From the NCBI GenBank assembly GCA_014323795.1, contig JACONK010000020.1, positions 10,033 to 74,032 on the forward strand: 64,000 bases of DNA, given 5' to 3'. Positions within the stretch are counted from its first letter, which is position 1. Each line of letters begins with the position of its first letter. The stretch is from Paracoccaceae bacterium. Its GTDB lineage: Bacteria > Pseudomonadota > Alphaproteobacteria > Rhodobacterales > Rhodobacteraceae. Shown here one piece after another: positions 44,951 to 55,306 of the stretch. Below the pieces are notes generated by a model that was given only the letters and a program-made list of their open reading frames with translations, did not search any database and was not told where the DNA came from. A program made the translations under genes and the position numbers.

Positions 44951-45016
44951 TTCTTGTTTGTAACCGGGGCAGATGGTATCAGACCGCCGGACCTTGTAAC
45001 ATGGCGGCAAGGCGCA

Positions 45017-46117
45017 GTGAAATACAACCTTACTGTTTTGGGGATTGAAAGCAGCTGCGATGAAACAGCCGCTGCGGTTGTGTCCGGCCAGGCGTCCGGC
45101 CCGGGCACGGTGGTTTCGTCCATCATATGGGGTCAGGAACAACTGCATTCCGGTTTCGGCGGGGTTGTGCCGGAAATCGCCGCCCGCGCCCATGCAGAGC
45201 GATTGGATACCTGCGTTGGGCAGGCCCTGGACAAGGCGGGCATGACACTTTCCTGTATTGATGCAATCGCGGTTACCGCCGGTCCTGGTCTGATCGGCGG
45301 CGTGCTCAGCGGAATCATGTGCGCAAAAGGCCTTGCGTTTGGGTCCGGCAAACCGATTGTCGCTGTAAATCATCTGGCTGGCCACGCCCTGACCCCACGC
45401 ATGACGGACGGGCTGAAATACCCGTATCTGATGCTGCTGGTCAGCGGCGGACATTGCCAATTTCTATCTGTTCTGGGCCCTGATACCTTTAAACGTCTGG
45501 GCGGTACGATTGACGATGCCCCGGGAGAGGCTTTTGACAAAACCGCGAAGCTGCTCGGTCTCGGCTATCCTGGTGGCCCCGCCGTCGAGGCGGCAGCAGC
45601 GGGTGGTGATCCCGTCCGGTTCCATTTCCCCAGACCGCTTCTGGATCGCCCGGATACTGATATGTCGTTTTCCGGTCTGAAGACTGCCTTGCGCCGTGCA
45701 CGCGACACGCTGGTTTCTGAAAAAGGCGGGCTGGCCGCGTCAGATCAGGCAGACTTGTGCGCTTCCTTCCAGGCGGCAGTTGCTGACACACTGGCAGAAA
45801 AGGCGTGGCGTGCCTGCGCCCTGTTCGTGCAGCAGACGGGTTTCAGCAGCCCGGCCATTGCCGTGGCAGGCGGCGTAGCTGCAAATGCCCGGATTCGTCA
45901 TGCCTTGCAGACTGTCGCAGATGACGCGGGATTTTCCTACGTTGCCCCGCCCCTGAAATACTGCACGGACAACGCGGCGATAATTGCCTGGGCGGGGCTG
46001 GAACAATATGCCGCCGGATACCAGAGTGACCTGGGTTTGCCCGCCCGCCCCCGCTGGCCGCTGGACAGCACTGCCAGACCCATGCTGGGATCCGGAAAAC
46101 GCGGGGCAAAAGCATGA
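45017..46117 (+). CDS. tsaD: tRNA threonylcarbamoyladenosine transferase
   Basis: TsaD transfers the threonylcarbamoyl group to A37 of ANN-decoding tRNAs together with TsaB and TsaE. The 366-aa product has [14 protein letters not shown] at the start, metal ligands in NHLAGHAL, and the family regions [27 protein letters not shown] and [12 protein letters not shown]. The start is GTG 45017. Its stop overlaps the gpsA start by 4 nt (ATGA), so the genes are coupled. Confidence 0.96.
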   Translation: MKYNLTVLGIESSCDETAAAVVSGQASGPGTVVSSIIWGQEQLHSGFGGVVPEIAARAHAERLDTCVGQALDKAGMTLSCIDAIAVTAGPGLIGGVLSGIMCAKGLAFGSGKPIVAVNHLAGHALTPRMTDGLKYPYLMLLVSGGHCQFLSVLGPDTFKRLGGTIDDAPGEAFDKTAKLLGLGYPGGPAVEAAAAGGDPVRFHFPRPLLDRPDTDMSFSGLKTALRRARDTLVSEKGGLAASDQADLCASFQAAVADTLAEKAWRACALFVQQTGFSSPAIAVAGGVAANARIRHALQTVADDAGFSYVAPPLKYCTDNAAIIAWAGLEQYAAGYQSDLGLPARPRWPLDSTARPMLGSGKRGAKA

Positions 46118-47058
46118 CCGGGGTAACCGTTTACGGGGCAGGTGCTTTTGGGACGGCTCTGGCCGCGGTTTGGACAAAAGCCGGGCGGGATGTGATCCTG
46201 TGGGGCCGTGATGCGGGTGTGATCGAGGCTGTGAAGACGACAGGCCGAAACACAAAATACCTGCCGGGGATTGAACTGCCAAGGGGCCTGAACGTTACTG
46301 CATCGCTGGAAAGGGCCGCTGGTGCTGACATCAGCATTATCGCCGTCCCTGCCCAGCACACCCGCCATTTTTGCAAAATCATGCCATCCGGCGGAACCCG
46401 TGTGGTGGTGTCCAAGGGTATTGAGACAGCATCCGGTCAATTGCCGCACGATATTGCAGGTGCGGCAGCGGTGATCTCCGGCCCCGGATTCGCGCAAGAG
46501 CTTGCCAAAGGCAAACCGACAGCCCTGTCACTTGGCTGCGCAGACGAATCCAGGGGTGCGGAACTTCAACAGATTTTATCTACCGGGTCACTGCGCCTCT
46601 ATCTGAATCCCGATATCATGGGGGTCGCGCTGGGCGGTGCCTTAAAAAATGTTTACGCTATCGCCTGCGGTCTGGTCGCGGGAACCGGTTTGGGGGAAAG
46701 TGCGCGTGCGGCGTTGATGACCCGCGGTTTTGCCGAAATGTCTCGCCTTTGCCACCAGTTGGGTGTACACCCCGAAACGCTGACGGGGCTGTCCGGATTT
46801 GGCGATCTGGCGTTGAGCTCTGCATCCCGCCGGTCACGAAACTTTAATTATGGGTACGAGCTGGGCGCGAACGATGTTCAAAATACCGGCAAAATCGTGG
46901 AAGGCATCGCAACGGCAGAGGCAGTTCTGCTGCTTGGCCGGAAGCACGGTGCTGCCTTGCCTGTTGCCTCCGTCGTTGCGCGGGTTCTCAGCCGGGAGCT
47001 ATCCGTCCCGGACGCCGTAACCGCCCTGATGTCGCGCCCGCTCAAACAGGAGGTTTGA
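46114..47058 (+). CDS. gpsA: Glycerol-3-phosphate dehydrogenase (NAD(P)+)
   Basis: Makes sn-glycerol-3-phosphate from DHAP for phospholipids. The 314 aa have the nucleotide-binding [13 protein letters not shown] at residues 6-18, the family motif [17 protein letters not shown], the catalytic Lys in [12 protein letters not shown], and [15 protein letters not shown]-type gene often follows gpsA in related species; here a TRAP transporter follows after 200 bp. Confidence 0.96.
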   Translation: MTGVTVYGAGAFGTALAAVWTKAGRDVILWGRDAGVIEAVKTTGRNTKYLPGIELPRGLNVTASLERAAGADISIIAVPAQHTRHFCKIMPSGGTRVVVSKGIETASGQLPHDIAGAAAVISGPGFAQELAKGKPTALSLGCADESRGAELQQILSTGSLRLYLNPDIMGVALGGALKNVYAIACGLVAGTGLGESARAALMTRGFAEMSRLCHQLGVHPETLTGLSGFGDLALSSASRRSRNFNYGYELGANDVQNTGKIVEGIATAEAVLLLGRKHGAALPVASVVARVLSRELSVPDAVTALMSRPLKQEV

Positions 47059-47260
47059 ACGGGTTGCCGACTTTTCAAACCGGAACCCGGCACGTGGTTT
47101 CGGGATAATCAGGTTTCCAAAGGTGATGAAGGCAGACCATGGGACAGTTTGGCGCAAATACCAGGTGCACAATATGTTCTTTTTCATGTCATTGTCATGT
47201 CAGGGAATCTTCGGTAAAGGGAGCGTATAGTCCAAAAGAGCCTGAGCGCGGGAGTACACT

Positions 47261-48250
47261 ATGAAATTTCATCTGAAATCTGCGCTGGCCGCAGCCGCTA
47301 TCGTTGTGTCACCCGTGATGACGCAAGCCGACACGGTTATTCGCGTTACACTGCAATTGCCGGAAACCCATTCGCTCGGGCAAAACTGGGTGGCGTTCAA
47401 CGAAATTATTCAGGAAAAATCCGGCGGCGAATTGTCGGTCCAACTGTTCCCGTCAGCACAGCTTTTCACTGACAAGGAAGTGCCCGAAGCAGTCGGCACA
47501 GGTGCAGTTGAAGCCGGATCGGCATTTCTTGGTCGTTTCACGGGTGCTGTTCCGGCCGTTGACGTTGTAAATCTGCCCTTCTTCTTTCGCGACGAAAATC
47601 ACCTCCGGTCTGCCGTCGCCACAGGGTCGCCGATGCGCAATATTCTGGACACTGCTGTTCTGCGGGAAACCGGTGCCCGGGTATTGTGGTGGCAGGCCTT
47701 TGGGCGCAATGTTTATCTGTCCAACGGTGAGGCTATCCGCACCCCTGCCGACATTCGGGACCAAAAGGTTCGCACCTACGGCAAGGTGCTCGGCTGGACG
47801 GTCGAGGCACTGGGTGGTGCTCCGACCCTTATGTCGGGGTCGAAGCAGTTTCTGGCCTACCAGCAGGGCGCAGTCGATGTCGGTATGACCGGTGCATCCG
47901 CCGTGAAGTCGCGCAACCTGTTCGAGGTCATGGATCACATGACGCTTTCCTATGACAGTGCCATCGAGTTCGTGGCGGTTATCAACAATGATTTCTTTGA
48001 GAGCCTGTCCGCAGAGCACCGACAGATCATTCTGGACGCAGCGGTAACAGTCGAGCAGCAATTGCGTGATGCCATCTATGCTGAAGAAGACGCCATTGTT
48101 GATGAGATGCGTAGCCGGATGACTGTGGTCGAACTCACGGACGATGAGCGTCGGCAATGGGTCGAGGCCACCTCCGGCGTTGCGCAGCGTTTCGTCGATG
48201 ATGCCGGAGAAACTGCTGCCAAAGTGATCTCCGCAGTATCCGGCATGTAG
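47261..48250 (+). CDS. dctP: TRAP transporter substrate-binding protein
   Basis: The periplasmic component of a DctPQM transporter. It is 329 aa with a signal peptide (LKSALAAAAIVVSPVMTQA) and the DctP fold: HSLGQNWVAFNEIIQEKSGG, FPSAQLFTDKEVPEAVGTGA, and the helix-turn around GGAPTLMSGSKQFLAYQQGAV. The conserved Arg that salt-bridges a carboxylate is likely in QKVRTYGKVLG. Substrates of the family are mainly organic acids; this one is not assigned. First gene of the dctPQM unit. Confidence 0.94.
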   Translation: MKFHLKSALAAAAIVVSPVMTQADTVIRVTLQLPETHSLGQNWVAFNEIIQEKSGGELSVQLFPSAQLFTDKEVPEAVGTGAVEAGSAFLGRFTGAVPAVDVVNLPFFFRDENHLRSAVATGSPMRNILDTAVLRETGARVLWWQAFGRNVYLSNGEAIRTPADIRDQKVRTYGKVLGWTVEALGGAPTLMSGSKQFLAYQQGAVDVGMTGASAVKSRNLFEVMDHMTLSYDSAIEFVAVINNDFFESLSAEHRQIILDAAVTVEQQLRDAIYAEEDAIVDEMRSRMTVVELTDDERRQWVEATSGVAQRFVDDAGETAAKVISAVSGM

Positions 48251-48318
48251 CCCCAGGCCGAAGGCCAATACCGCAACCGGGCCAGGATGCGCCCGATTGC
48301 GGTATTGTTCTGGTCAGG

Positions 48319-48846
48319 ATGAACGTTATGCCAAAGGTCGTCGCCGCGACAGTAGACGGGGTATCAGAACTGTTCGGCATCATTGCCGGATGGATGTTTT
48401 TCGCCGTTGGTATCTTCGTGGCCTACGAGGTTTTCATGCGCTACGTTCTCATCAGTCCCACAGTATGGGTGGACGAGATCGCCCGGATATTCCAGGTCTG
48501 GGGAACTTTCGCGGCAACGGCATATGTCCTCAGGCACCGCCAACATATCATCATTGACCTGATGTTTCGTTATCCGGACACATTGGGCCGAAGGCTGACG
48601 GAGACTTTTTCGCTCCTGGTGGTCGTGTTTTTTAGTTGCGTTGCTGCGAAGTATGGCTGGAATCTCTGGCTGAAATCCACGCTGGCCGGACATACGACCG
48701 ATAGTTATCTGGCCGTTCCCAAGGCCTTCACCCAGTCTGCGATCTGGGTCGGGTTCGGCCTGTTGGTCATGCAAGCCCTGGTGGAAATTTACAAGGTGTG
48801 GACGGGTCAGGCCAGGCTGCACAGTTCTGAGCCCGGGAATCGCTGA
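48319..48846 (+). CDS. dctQ: TRAP transporter small membrane subunit
   Basis: A 175-aa protein with four membrane helices, the DctQ layout. Seen are IIAGWMFFAVGIFVAYEVFM, WVDEIARIFQVWGTFAAT with the conserved Trp and Glu, and IWVGFGLLVMQALVEIY. It is 3 nt before dctM and 68 nt after dctP. Confidence 0.93.
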   Translation: MNVMPKVVAATVDGVSELFGIIAGWMFFAVGIFVAYEVFMRYVLISPTVWVDEIARIFQVWGTFAATAYVLRHRQHIIIDLMFRYPDTLGRRLTETFSLLVVVFFSCVAAKYGWNLWLKSTLAGHTTDSYLAVPKAFTQSAIWVGFGLLVMQALVEIYKVWTGQARLHSSEPGNR

Positions 48847-48849
48847 CTC

Positions 48850-50121
48850 ATGGAATCTATCCTGATCATCGGTTCCCTGTTGGGCCTGTTGCTCCTGCGG
48901 GTTCCCGTTGCTTTCGCAATGGGGGCACTGGGTGTTATGCTGCTCTGGCTGAAAGGCTTCCCGCTCATCGCCGTTCCTCAACGGCTCTTTGGGACCATGG
49001 ACAGTTTTGAGCTACTGGCTGTTCCCCTGTTTCTGCTGATGTCCAATGTGTTGTTGAAAGGCGGCGTCGGAAGAGACCTCTTTGCCAGCGTTCAGGCATG
49101 GGTGGGACACTGGACCGGTGGTCTGGGTGTCGCGACCATCAAAAGCTGCACCCTGTTTTCCGCTATCTCCGGGTCATCTGTGGCGACAGCGGCAACCATT
49201 GGCACAGTTGCTATCCCGGAGATGGAAAAGCGCGGCTATGATCGCCCGTTCATCATGGGGCAACTCGCGGCCGGCGGAACGCTGGGCATCCTTATACCCC
49301 CGTCAATCCCGCTCATCATTTATGGTGTCACCACCGAGACATCGATCCCGACACTGTTTCTGGCCGGGATCGGGCCCGGACTGTTCCTTGCCACGCTCTT
49401 CATCATCTACGCGATGCTCTACTCTCGCGGGAAGGAGAGTTTGAAAATTGACCGGCTTCCGATAAGCCGGCGTTTGCGGGTTACGCTCTATGCCTTGCCC
49501 ACGGTGCTGCTGGCCGTCGCGATTATCGGGTCGATCTATGCCGGTATTGCAACACCGTCCGAAAGTGCCGGGGTCGGTTTTGTCGTCGCCATGATTATGA
49601 CCTGTGCTATGGGACGCATGACATTTGGGAAACTGCGGGAGGCCGTAAATGATTCCCTTAAAACGACGGCGATGATTTTCATTATCGTTGCGGGTGCCAA
49701 GGTCTTTTCCTACGCGATCACGCTCTACCTGATCCCGCAATCGATAAGTCTCTTCCTGACAGAGAACATCTCCAATCCAACGGTCTTCATCTTTGCAGTT
49801 GGCCTTGTTCTGCTGATCATCGGTTTCTTCCTGGAAGCGCTTTCCATGATGCTGATCATGGTTCCGGTGCTGTTTCCTGCCCTGGGGGTTATGGGCATCG
49901 ACCCGATCTGGTTCGGCATCTTCTTCGTGGTGCTCATTGAAACCGCACTCATCACGCCGCCGGTTGGGCTGAACCTGTTCGTCATTCAGGCTGTCGGAAA
50001 GGCGCATCTGGAAGATGTTGTTCAGGGGGCCATACCGTTTGCGCTGATCATGCTGTCAACGGCAGTCTTGCTTTGGTTCTGGCAGGATTTGGCACTGTAC
50101 ATACCTTATAAACTGCTTTGA
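48850..50121 (+). CDS. dctM: TRAP transporter large membrane subunit
   Basis: The sodium-coupled permease of the TRAP system, 423 aa with about 12 helices. Family motifs: MDSFELLAVPLFLLMSNVLL, AISGSSVATAATIGTVAIPE and GGTLGILIPPSIPLIIYGV near the first discontinuous helix, then GIATPSESAGVG and ITPPVGLNLFVIQ. Works with the two upstream genes. No regulator is nearby. Confidence 0.95.
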   Translation: MESILIIGSLLGLLLLRVPVAFAMGALGVMLLWLKGFPLIAVPQRLFGTMDSFELLAVPLFLLMSNVLLKGGVGRDLFASVQAWVGHWTGGLGVATIKSCTLFSAISGSSVATAATIGTVAIPEMEKRGYDRPFIMGQLAAGGTLGILIPPSIPLIIYGVTTETSIPTLFLAGIGPGLFLATLFIIYAMLYSRGKESLKIDRLPISRRLRVTLYALPTVLLAVAIIGSIYAGIATPSESAGVGFVVAMIMTCAMGRMTFGKLREAVNDSLKTTAMIFIIVAGAKVFSYAITLYLIPQSISLFLTENISNPTVFIFAVGLVLLIIGFFLEALSMMLIMVPVLFPALGVMGIDPIWFGIFFVVLIETALITPPVGLNLFVIQAVGKAHLEDVVQGAIPFALIMLSTAVLLWFWQDLALYIPYKLL

Positions 50122-50346
50122 CCGGCCGGAAATTGACCGGGTATCAACCGGTGCTCTTGTCTTGGCCTTCCGCACTCCCGACACTGCCGTTGGGGTGCCA
50201 GGCGCAGCTGCGGTGACACGCTCGTTTCCCGCGCCACACTTTCGATGATGCGGCCCGAACAGATGCAGAACAGGCGATTAGGGAATTTCCCCGTGCCTTT
50301 TGTTCTGCCGGCTTGTAGCCCGGTACATTCCCGCATCAGTTGCCGG

Positions 50347-51735
50347 CTAGTAACGGTAATGCTCCGGCTTGAACGGGCCTTCGGCGGACACACCGATATA
50401 GTCCGCCTGTTCCTTGTTGAGCCCGGTCAGCTTTACCCCGATCCTGGCCAGGTGCAGGCGTGCGACCTTTTCATCCAGATGCCTGGGCAGGATGTGGACG
50501 TCGTTCTTATACCTGTCGCCCTTGTTCCATAATTCCATCTGCGCCAGAACCTGGTTGGTAAAGGACGCAGACATTACGAAAGACGGGTGGCCTGTTGCAT
50601 TGCCCAGGTTTAGCAGGCGGCCTTCGGACAGGAGTATCATCCGGTTGCCGTTCGGCATCTCGATCATGTCAACCTGATCCTTGATGCTGGTCCACTTGTG
50701 GTTTCTCAGCGCGGCGACCTGGATTTCATTGTCGAAGTGGCCGATGTTGCCGACAATCGCCATGTCTTTCATTTCGCGCATGTGCTCGATCCGGATCACG
50801 TCCTTGTTGCCGGTTGCGGTGATGAAGATGTCCGCGGTCTTGACCGCGTCTTCGAGCGTGACAACTTCAAACCCGTCCATGGCGGCCTGCAGGGCGCATA
50901 TCGGATCGATTTCTGTCACTTTCACGCGGGCCCCGGCCCCGCGCAGGGAAGCGGCAGAGCCCTTGCCGACGTCGCCGTAGCCACAGACCACAGCCGTTTT
51001 ACCGGCCATCATGGTGTCGGTGGCGCGGCGTATGCCGTCAACGAGCGATTCTTTACAGCCGTATTTATTGTCGAACTTCGACTTGGTGACCGAATCATTT
51101 ACGTTGATCGCCGGGAACGGCAGCCGGCCGTCGCGAACCAGTTGATAGAGCCGGTTGACACCGGTCGTGGTCTCTTCTGACACTCCCCTGATCCGGTCAC
51201 GGGTTTTGGTGAACCAGCCTGTGCTTTCGGCCATGCGCCTGGCAATCCGGGCCTTGATGACCTCTTCCTCTTCCGAGTCCGGCACCGGTATGATGTCCTC
51301 GCCCGCTTCGGCACGGGCACCCAGCAGAACGTAGAGCGTCGCATCGCCCCCGTCATCAAGGATCAGGTTCGGGCCGTCGTCGAACATGAAGGATTTATCG
51401 AGGTAATCCCAATGCTCTTCCAGGGTCTGGCCCTTCACGGCAAACACGGGAACCCCCGCTGCCGCAATCGCCGCCGCCGCATGGTCCTGGGTTGAGAAAA
51501 TATTGCAGGATGCCCAGCGCACGTCGGCACCCAGTGCAACCAGGGTTTCGATCAGCACACCCGTCTGGATTGTCATGTGAAGCGAGCCGACAATCCGCGC
51601 ACCGCTGAGGGGTTGTTCCTTGCCGTATTCCTTGCGCAGGGCCATCAGGCCCGGCATTTCGGTTTCGGCGATGTCAATCTCTTTGCGTCCAAAATCCGCC
51701 AGCGATATGTCTTTGACGATGTAGTCAGTGCGCAT
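50347..51735 (-). CDS. ahcY: Adenosylhomocysteinase
   Basis: Reversibly hydrolyses S-adenosylhomocysteine to adenosine and homocysteine, restoring methylation capacity. The 462 aa fit the bacterial form with the extra internal loop. NAD-binding [15 protein letters not shown], catalytic region [20 protein letters not shown], and the C-terminal KPEHYRY that closes the active site of the neighbouring subunit are all present. ATG 51735 is preferred over longer starts. I looked for an SAH riboswitch upstream and saw none. Confidence 0.97.
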   Translation of the reverse strand: MRTDYIVKDISLADFGRKEIDIAETEMPGLMALRKEYGKEQPLSGARIVGSLHMTIQTGVLIETLVALGADVRWASCNIFSTQDHAAAAIAAAGVPVFAVKGQTLEEHWDYLDKSFMFDDGPNLILDDGGDATLYVLLGARAEAGEDIIPVPDSEEEEVIKARIARRMAESTGWFTKTRDRIRGVSEETTTGVNRLYQLVRDGRLPFPAINVNDSVTKSKFDNKYGCKESLVDGIRRATDTMMAGKTAVVCGYGDVGKGSAASLRGAGARVKVTEIDPICALQAAMDGFEVVTLEDAVKTADIFITATGNKDVIRIEHMREMKDMAIVGNIGHFDNEIQVAALRNHKWTSIKDQVDMIEMPNGNRMILLSEGRLLNLGNATGHPSFVMSASFTNQVLAQMELWNKGDRYKNDVHILPRHLDEKVARLHLARIGVKLTGLNKEQADYIGVSAEGPFKPEHYRY

Positions 51736-51961
51736 GGGAGTGCCTTTATGTTCCACAATCGGAGCAGGCCATATCAATAGTGCCTTGGCGGGGCAACCAT
51801 GGCCAAAACGAATGTGCCCCTGCCCCCACGATACGCGCAGGGTTGCGGCGTGCTGTTTCCGGCAGTGCGGCAGGCACGGCTTCGCTGGTTGCGCAGCCAA
51901 TGCCTTTTCCTTTCCTGTCGGGCGTGGCATCCCCCAATCTGACCTGTAAGGGAGTGCCCTC

Positions 51962-52549
51962 ATGCCGCCGCCCCGTGCCTGGCAAAGGATGCTGTCAGGA
52001 CGCAGGCTTGACCTGTTGGATCCAAGCCCGCTTGATATTGAAATCGAGGATATCGCCCACGGTCTGTCTTTCGTGGCCCGCTGGAACGGGCAGACATTCG
52101 GGGATTTCCCTTATTCTGTGGCAGAGCATTCTGTGCTGGTTCTGGATATTTTCCAATGCCTCCGGCCGAAGGCGCCGCCGCGCTGGCAACTGGCCGCCTT
52201 GCTGCATGATGCGCCCGAATACGTCATCGGCGATATGATCAGCCCGGTAAAAGCCGCGGTGGGCCCCGGATACAGGGCCATGGATGACCGGCTGACGGCG
52301 GCCATCCACCTGCGTTTCGGGTTGCCGGCGACGATCCCCGCCGCAACGAAGCGGCAAATCAAACAGGCGGACCGCAGCAGTGCCTGGCTTGAGGCCACAG
52401 GGCTTGCCGGATTTTCAACAACAGAAGCAGACAGGCTTTTCGGTAAACCGGTGTGCGCTGACATACCCAAAAGAAAGCTCTGCCCCCGCCCGCCGAAGGA
52501 GGTGAAGGCCGTATTCCTTGATCGTTTTGCGGAATTGTCTGGCCGTTGA
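51962..52549 (+). CDS. HD-domain phosphohydrolase
   Basis: A 195-aa cytosolic protein with the HD metal site: His in [11 protein letters not shown], the HD pair in [19 protein letters not shown], and the later Asp in [13 protein letters not shown]. The pattern resembles YfbR-type 5'-nucleotidases and related HD hydrolases, which act on nucleotides. Its start (ATG 51962) is 226 bp from the ahcY start, divergent from it. Substrate not known. Confidence 0.85.
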   Translation: MPPPRAWQRMLSGRRLDLLDPSPLDIEIEDIAHGLSFVARWNGQTFGDFPYSVAEHSVLVLDIFQCLRPKAPPRWQLAALLHDAPEYVIGDMISPVKAAVGPGYRAMDDRLTAAIHLRFGLPATIPAATKRQIKQADRSSAWLEATGLAGFSTTEADRLFGKPVCADIPKRKLCPRPPKEVKAVFLDRFAELSGR

Positions 52550-52772
52550 TCAGCAGGCCGCCCCCACAGGGCCACATCCATATCCCTTTGCCTATGGCAC
52601 TTGCCCGGCCAAGGGCTATAGGGCAGCCGCCGCCCGTCCTTTTCGGTAGCCGCATCAACGGCCTTTGCAATAGCCTTTCAAAAATTTTTGCGTTTTGCGA
52701 AATATATCGTAAAGGGTTGCACTGCACATAACAATGTATGTGGCGGGTGCCACCGAACAGGGGGAAGACCGG

Positions 52773-53555
52773 ATGGAACAGACGATATCGGCCAAAGCGA
52801 AGGACTGCAACTGGGAAGAGGAGAAGTTCTGGGAACAGGAGGATCCGGCCGGGCGTGTGGCAGCCTGCATCGAGGCGGGCGCGGATATGGAGGCACGGGA
52901 CAAACTCGGCCTGACGCCGCTGCACAATGCCTCGTCCCCGGAGATCGTCCGCACACTTGTTGACGCTGGCGCGGATATCGAGGTGCGGAACGAAACCGGC
53001 GGCACACCGCTTCAATGGGCGGCGTTGGGGGGCAGCCCGGAGGCCGTCCGCACCCTTATTGCCGCGGGCGCAGACATCAATGCGCGGGACAAAGACGGCG
53101 TGACACCGCTGCACAATGCCTCGTCCCCGGAGGTCGTCCGCACCCTCATCGAAGGGGGCGCGGATATCAATGCGCGGGACAAAGCCGGCCTGACACCGCT
53201 TCATAATGCCTCGTCCCCGGAGGTCGTCCGCACACTTATTGACGCGGGTGCTGATATCGAGGCGCGGGACAAAGACGGCGGGACACCGCTTCACTGGGCT
53301 GGCACCTCGGATGTCGTCCGCGCCCTGATTGCCGAAGGTGCGGATATTGAGGCGCGGGACAAAGACGGCGGGACACCGCTTCACTTGGCGGCGTTTGGCA
53401 CCCCTGAGGTTGTCCGCGCCCTGATTGACGCGGGCGCAAACGTCAGGGCGCGAACCAAAGACGGGCAGTTGCCAGTGGACATTGCCGAAGAGGAAAACGA
53501 GGCCGTGCGCAACGATCCGGTGTTTTGGGATTTGCACAAGGCCCGGTTTGACTGA
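52773..53555 (+). CDS. Ankyrin-repeat protein
   Basis: A 260-aa protein with about seven ankyrin repeats from residue 25 on, with the consensus TPLHNASSPEVVRTLI, GADINARDK and GGTPLHWA. No signal peptide, so it is probably cytosolic and acts as a binding scaffold. The repeats are also near-identical in DNA (around 53101-53260), pointing to recent expansion. GGGGGAAG before ATG 52773 decides the start; the ATG at 52734 is less likely. Partner unknown. Confidence 0.9.
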   Translation: MEQTISAKAKDCNWEEEKFWEQEDPAGRVAACIEAGADMEARDKLGLTPLHNASSPEIVRTLVDAGADIEVRNETGGTPLQWAALGGSPEAVRTLIAAGADINARDKDGVTPLHNASSPEVVRTLIEGGADINARDKAGLTPLHNASSPEVVRTLIDAGADIEARDKDGGTPLHWAGTSDVVRALIAEGADIEARDKDGGTPLHLAAFGTPEVVRALIDAGANVRARTKDGQLPVDIAEEENEAVRNDPVFWDLHKARFD

Positions 53556-53869
53556 TCGCCCAAGGGGCGTGATTCCGGGTGCGCCTGCCTGTGGTCACAT
53601 ATAGAATCCCAATGAAATCAGGTCCGACAGGTTCACGGCAGCCGTTCGGGCCTTGATCAGTGCCTCGCCCTTGGCGGGGCTGGCGAATCTTCCGGATACG
53701 CTGGTGTGCCGCGACCGCCGGCCTTCGGGCCCTGCCGGAAGAGCCAGCGCACCCCCGGATGACGGCGCATTTGGTTTCTGGCAGCTCTGACATGGGGCCG
53801 GCCCCTTGCAGAACCGGGTCGTGCCGCCCTAAGACACCCGTGAAAACGCAACGTTCATCTGAGACGGAA
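53556..53869. other. Intergenic stretch before the SDR gene
   Basis: 314 bp without a supported gene. The SDR frame is open back to 53660 but that part has no SDR features; GTG 53840 is an alternative SDR start. A weakly coding-like stretch around 53750-53830 is not assignable. Confidence 0.4.
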
Positions 53870-54688
53870 ATGCTGGCGGAACTTTTTGGATTGGATGGGA
53901 AAGTGGCACTGATCACCGGGGGCGGGTCAGGCATCGGGGCGATGATGGCCGAAGGCTTTGCGGCGGCAGGGGCCCGGGTGATCATCTGCTCGCGCAATGT
54001 GCACCGGGTCAACGGCATGGCTGAAGAGATTAACGCCAGGGCCACCCCGGGCAAGGTTGAGGCGTTCCCGGGCGACGTTGGCACGGAAGACGGTATTGAA
54101 GCCATCGTGGCAGCGGTTAAATCCCGCACTGGTACGCTGAACATTCTGGTCAACAACGCCGGCATCAGCCGGGGTGCGCCGCTGGGCGCATTCCCGTATT
54201 CCGCGTTTGAAAAAGTCATGGGTGTGAACGTGGCAGGGCTGTTTCACCTGACGCAGAAACTGCTGCCGCTTCTGGCTGCCACCGCAACGCAGGATGATCC
54301 GGCCCGGGTGCTGAACCTCGGCTCGGTTATGGGCAAACACCCGCTGGGGGATGGTGCCTACAGCTACTCTGCCTCCAAGGCTGCCGTGCATCATCTGACA
54401 GCGATCCTGGCCAAAGAGCTCGCGGCACAACGGGTCACTGTGAATGCACTGGCACCGGGCCCCTTCCGATCAAGGATGACAGCATTCGCCACCGGCACGG
54501 AAGAACAGGCAGCGGCGGTCGGCGGTGATGTCCCGCTCGGCCGTATCGGTGCCCCGTCGGATATCCAGGGTGCCGCGCTCTTTCTGTGTTCCAGGGCCGG
54601 GCGGTATGTGACCGGGGCAATCCTGCCGCTTGACGGCGGAGTGCATGTGATGACCGGCGGCAACCTGTTTGCCGCGGCGATGAGGTAG
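53870..54688 (+). CDS. Short-chain dehydrogenase/reductase
   Basis: An NAD(P)-dependent oxidoreductase of 272 aa. Classical SDR motifs: cofactor-binding LITGGGSGIGAMMAEGF (about 16-32), NNAGISRG, catalytic Ser in LGSVMGK and Tyr-Lys in YSYSASKAAVHH, and NALAPGPFRSRM. An Arg in ICSRNVHRV suggests NADP preference. The substrate cannot be given; related proteins are often annotated as gluconate dehydrogenases or 3-oxoacyl reductases. Confidence 0.92.
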   Translation: MLAELFGLDGKVALITGGGSGIGAMMAEGFAAAGARVIICSRNVHRVNGMAEEINARATPGKVEAFPGDVGTEDGIEAIVAAVKSRTGTLNILVNNAGISRGAPLGAFPYSAFEKVMGVNVAGLFHLTQKLLPLLAATATQDDPARVLNLGSVMGKHPLGDGAYSYSASKAAVHHLTAILAKELAAQRVTVNALAPGPFRSRMTAFATGTEEQAAAVGGDVPLGRIGAPSDIQGAALFLCSRAGRYVTGAILPLDGGVHVMTGGNLFAAAMR

Positions 54689-54811
54689 GGGGGTCCGTGC
54701 CGGAATTTTGGCAGTATTGCGTATCGTGGCTGAACGTGGCAAAGATACACCGCGAATCATGAATTCGCCGACTTTTGCACCAGCCTTCAACATGAATAGG
54801 GGGAATCGAGT

Positions 54812-55156
54812 ATGTTCCAACTGAATCACAAAAAGATGCTTATTTTTTTAACTTGCCTTTTAGCCTTGGGCGCCTGTGCGAACAGGCCAACGTCCCCTGC
54901 GCAAATTACGGGTTCTTATAGTTCCGGGCTTGTCTACGAGAGTTTCAGCTGCCGTAAGCTTGCTGCGGAACAGGAATCCCTTGCCCGCCGCGAAAGCCGA
55001 CTCGTCATTGCACAGGAACAGCGCATAAAATCCAGCAACATGCAGGCCTGGTGGCTTGGATACGGTCAGGGTGACGGAATGGAGGCCTCGGAGCTTGCCA
55101 CTGTACGCGGCCAGAAAGAGGCGGTGCGCACGGCACTGGCTGCAAAGGGCTGCTGA
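54812..55156 (+). CDS. Small lipoprotein
   Basis: A 114-aa protein with a lipoprotein signal (MLIFLTCLLALGAC, lipidated Cys about 22) and a short helical domain: YESFSCRKLAAEQESLARRE, then a second part QAWWLGYGQGDGMEA and GQKEAVRTALAAKGC. The pattern YxSxSCxxLxxE recurs in small alphaproteobacterial lipoproteins of unknown function. Two Cys outside the lipobox might form a disulfide. Confidence 0.75.
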   Translation: MFQLNHKKMLIFLTCLLALGACANRPTSPAQITGSYSSGLVYESFSCRKLAAEQESLARRESRLVIAQEQRIKSSNMQAWWLGYGQGDGMEASELATVRGQKEAVRTALAAKGC

Positions 55157-55306
55157 CGGACGCCGGGGCCTGACCCGCCGCGACAGTTAATCAGGCAGAC
55201 AGACCCTGGCAGCATGAACCGGGTAATCCCGGTGCCGTTGCCGGGCGAACGGGTCAGCATGTCACGCCGGCCTTGCGGCCAGGCTGGCAACACCGCCCGA
55301 ACCGGT

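Noticed and set aside
45461-46282. Minus-strand frames opposite tsaD
   Set aside because: Shadows of tsaD; no motifs.
51736-51961. SAH or SAM riboswitch upstream of ahcY
   Set aside because: I searched the minus-strand leader by eye for the conserved cores of these riboswitches and found none.
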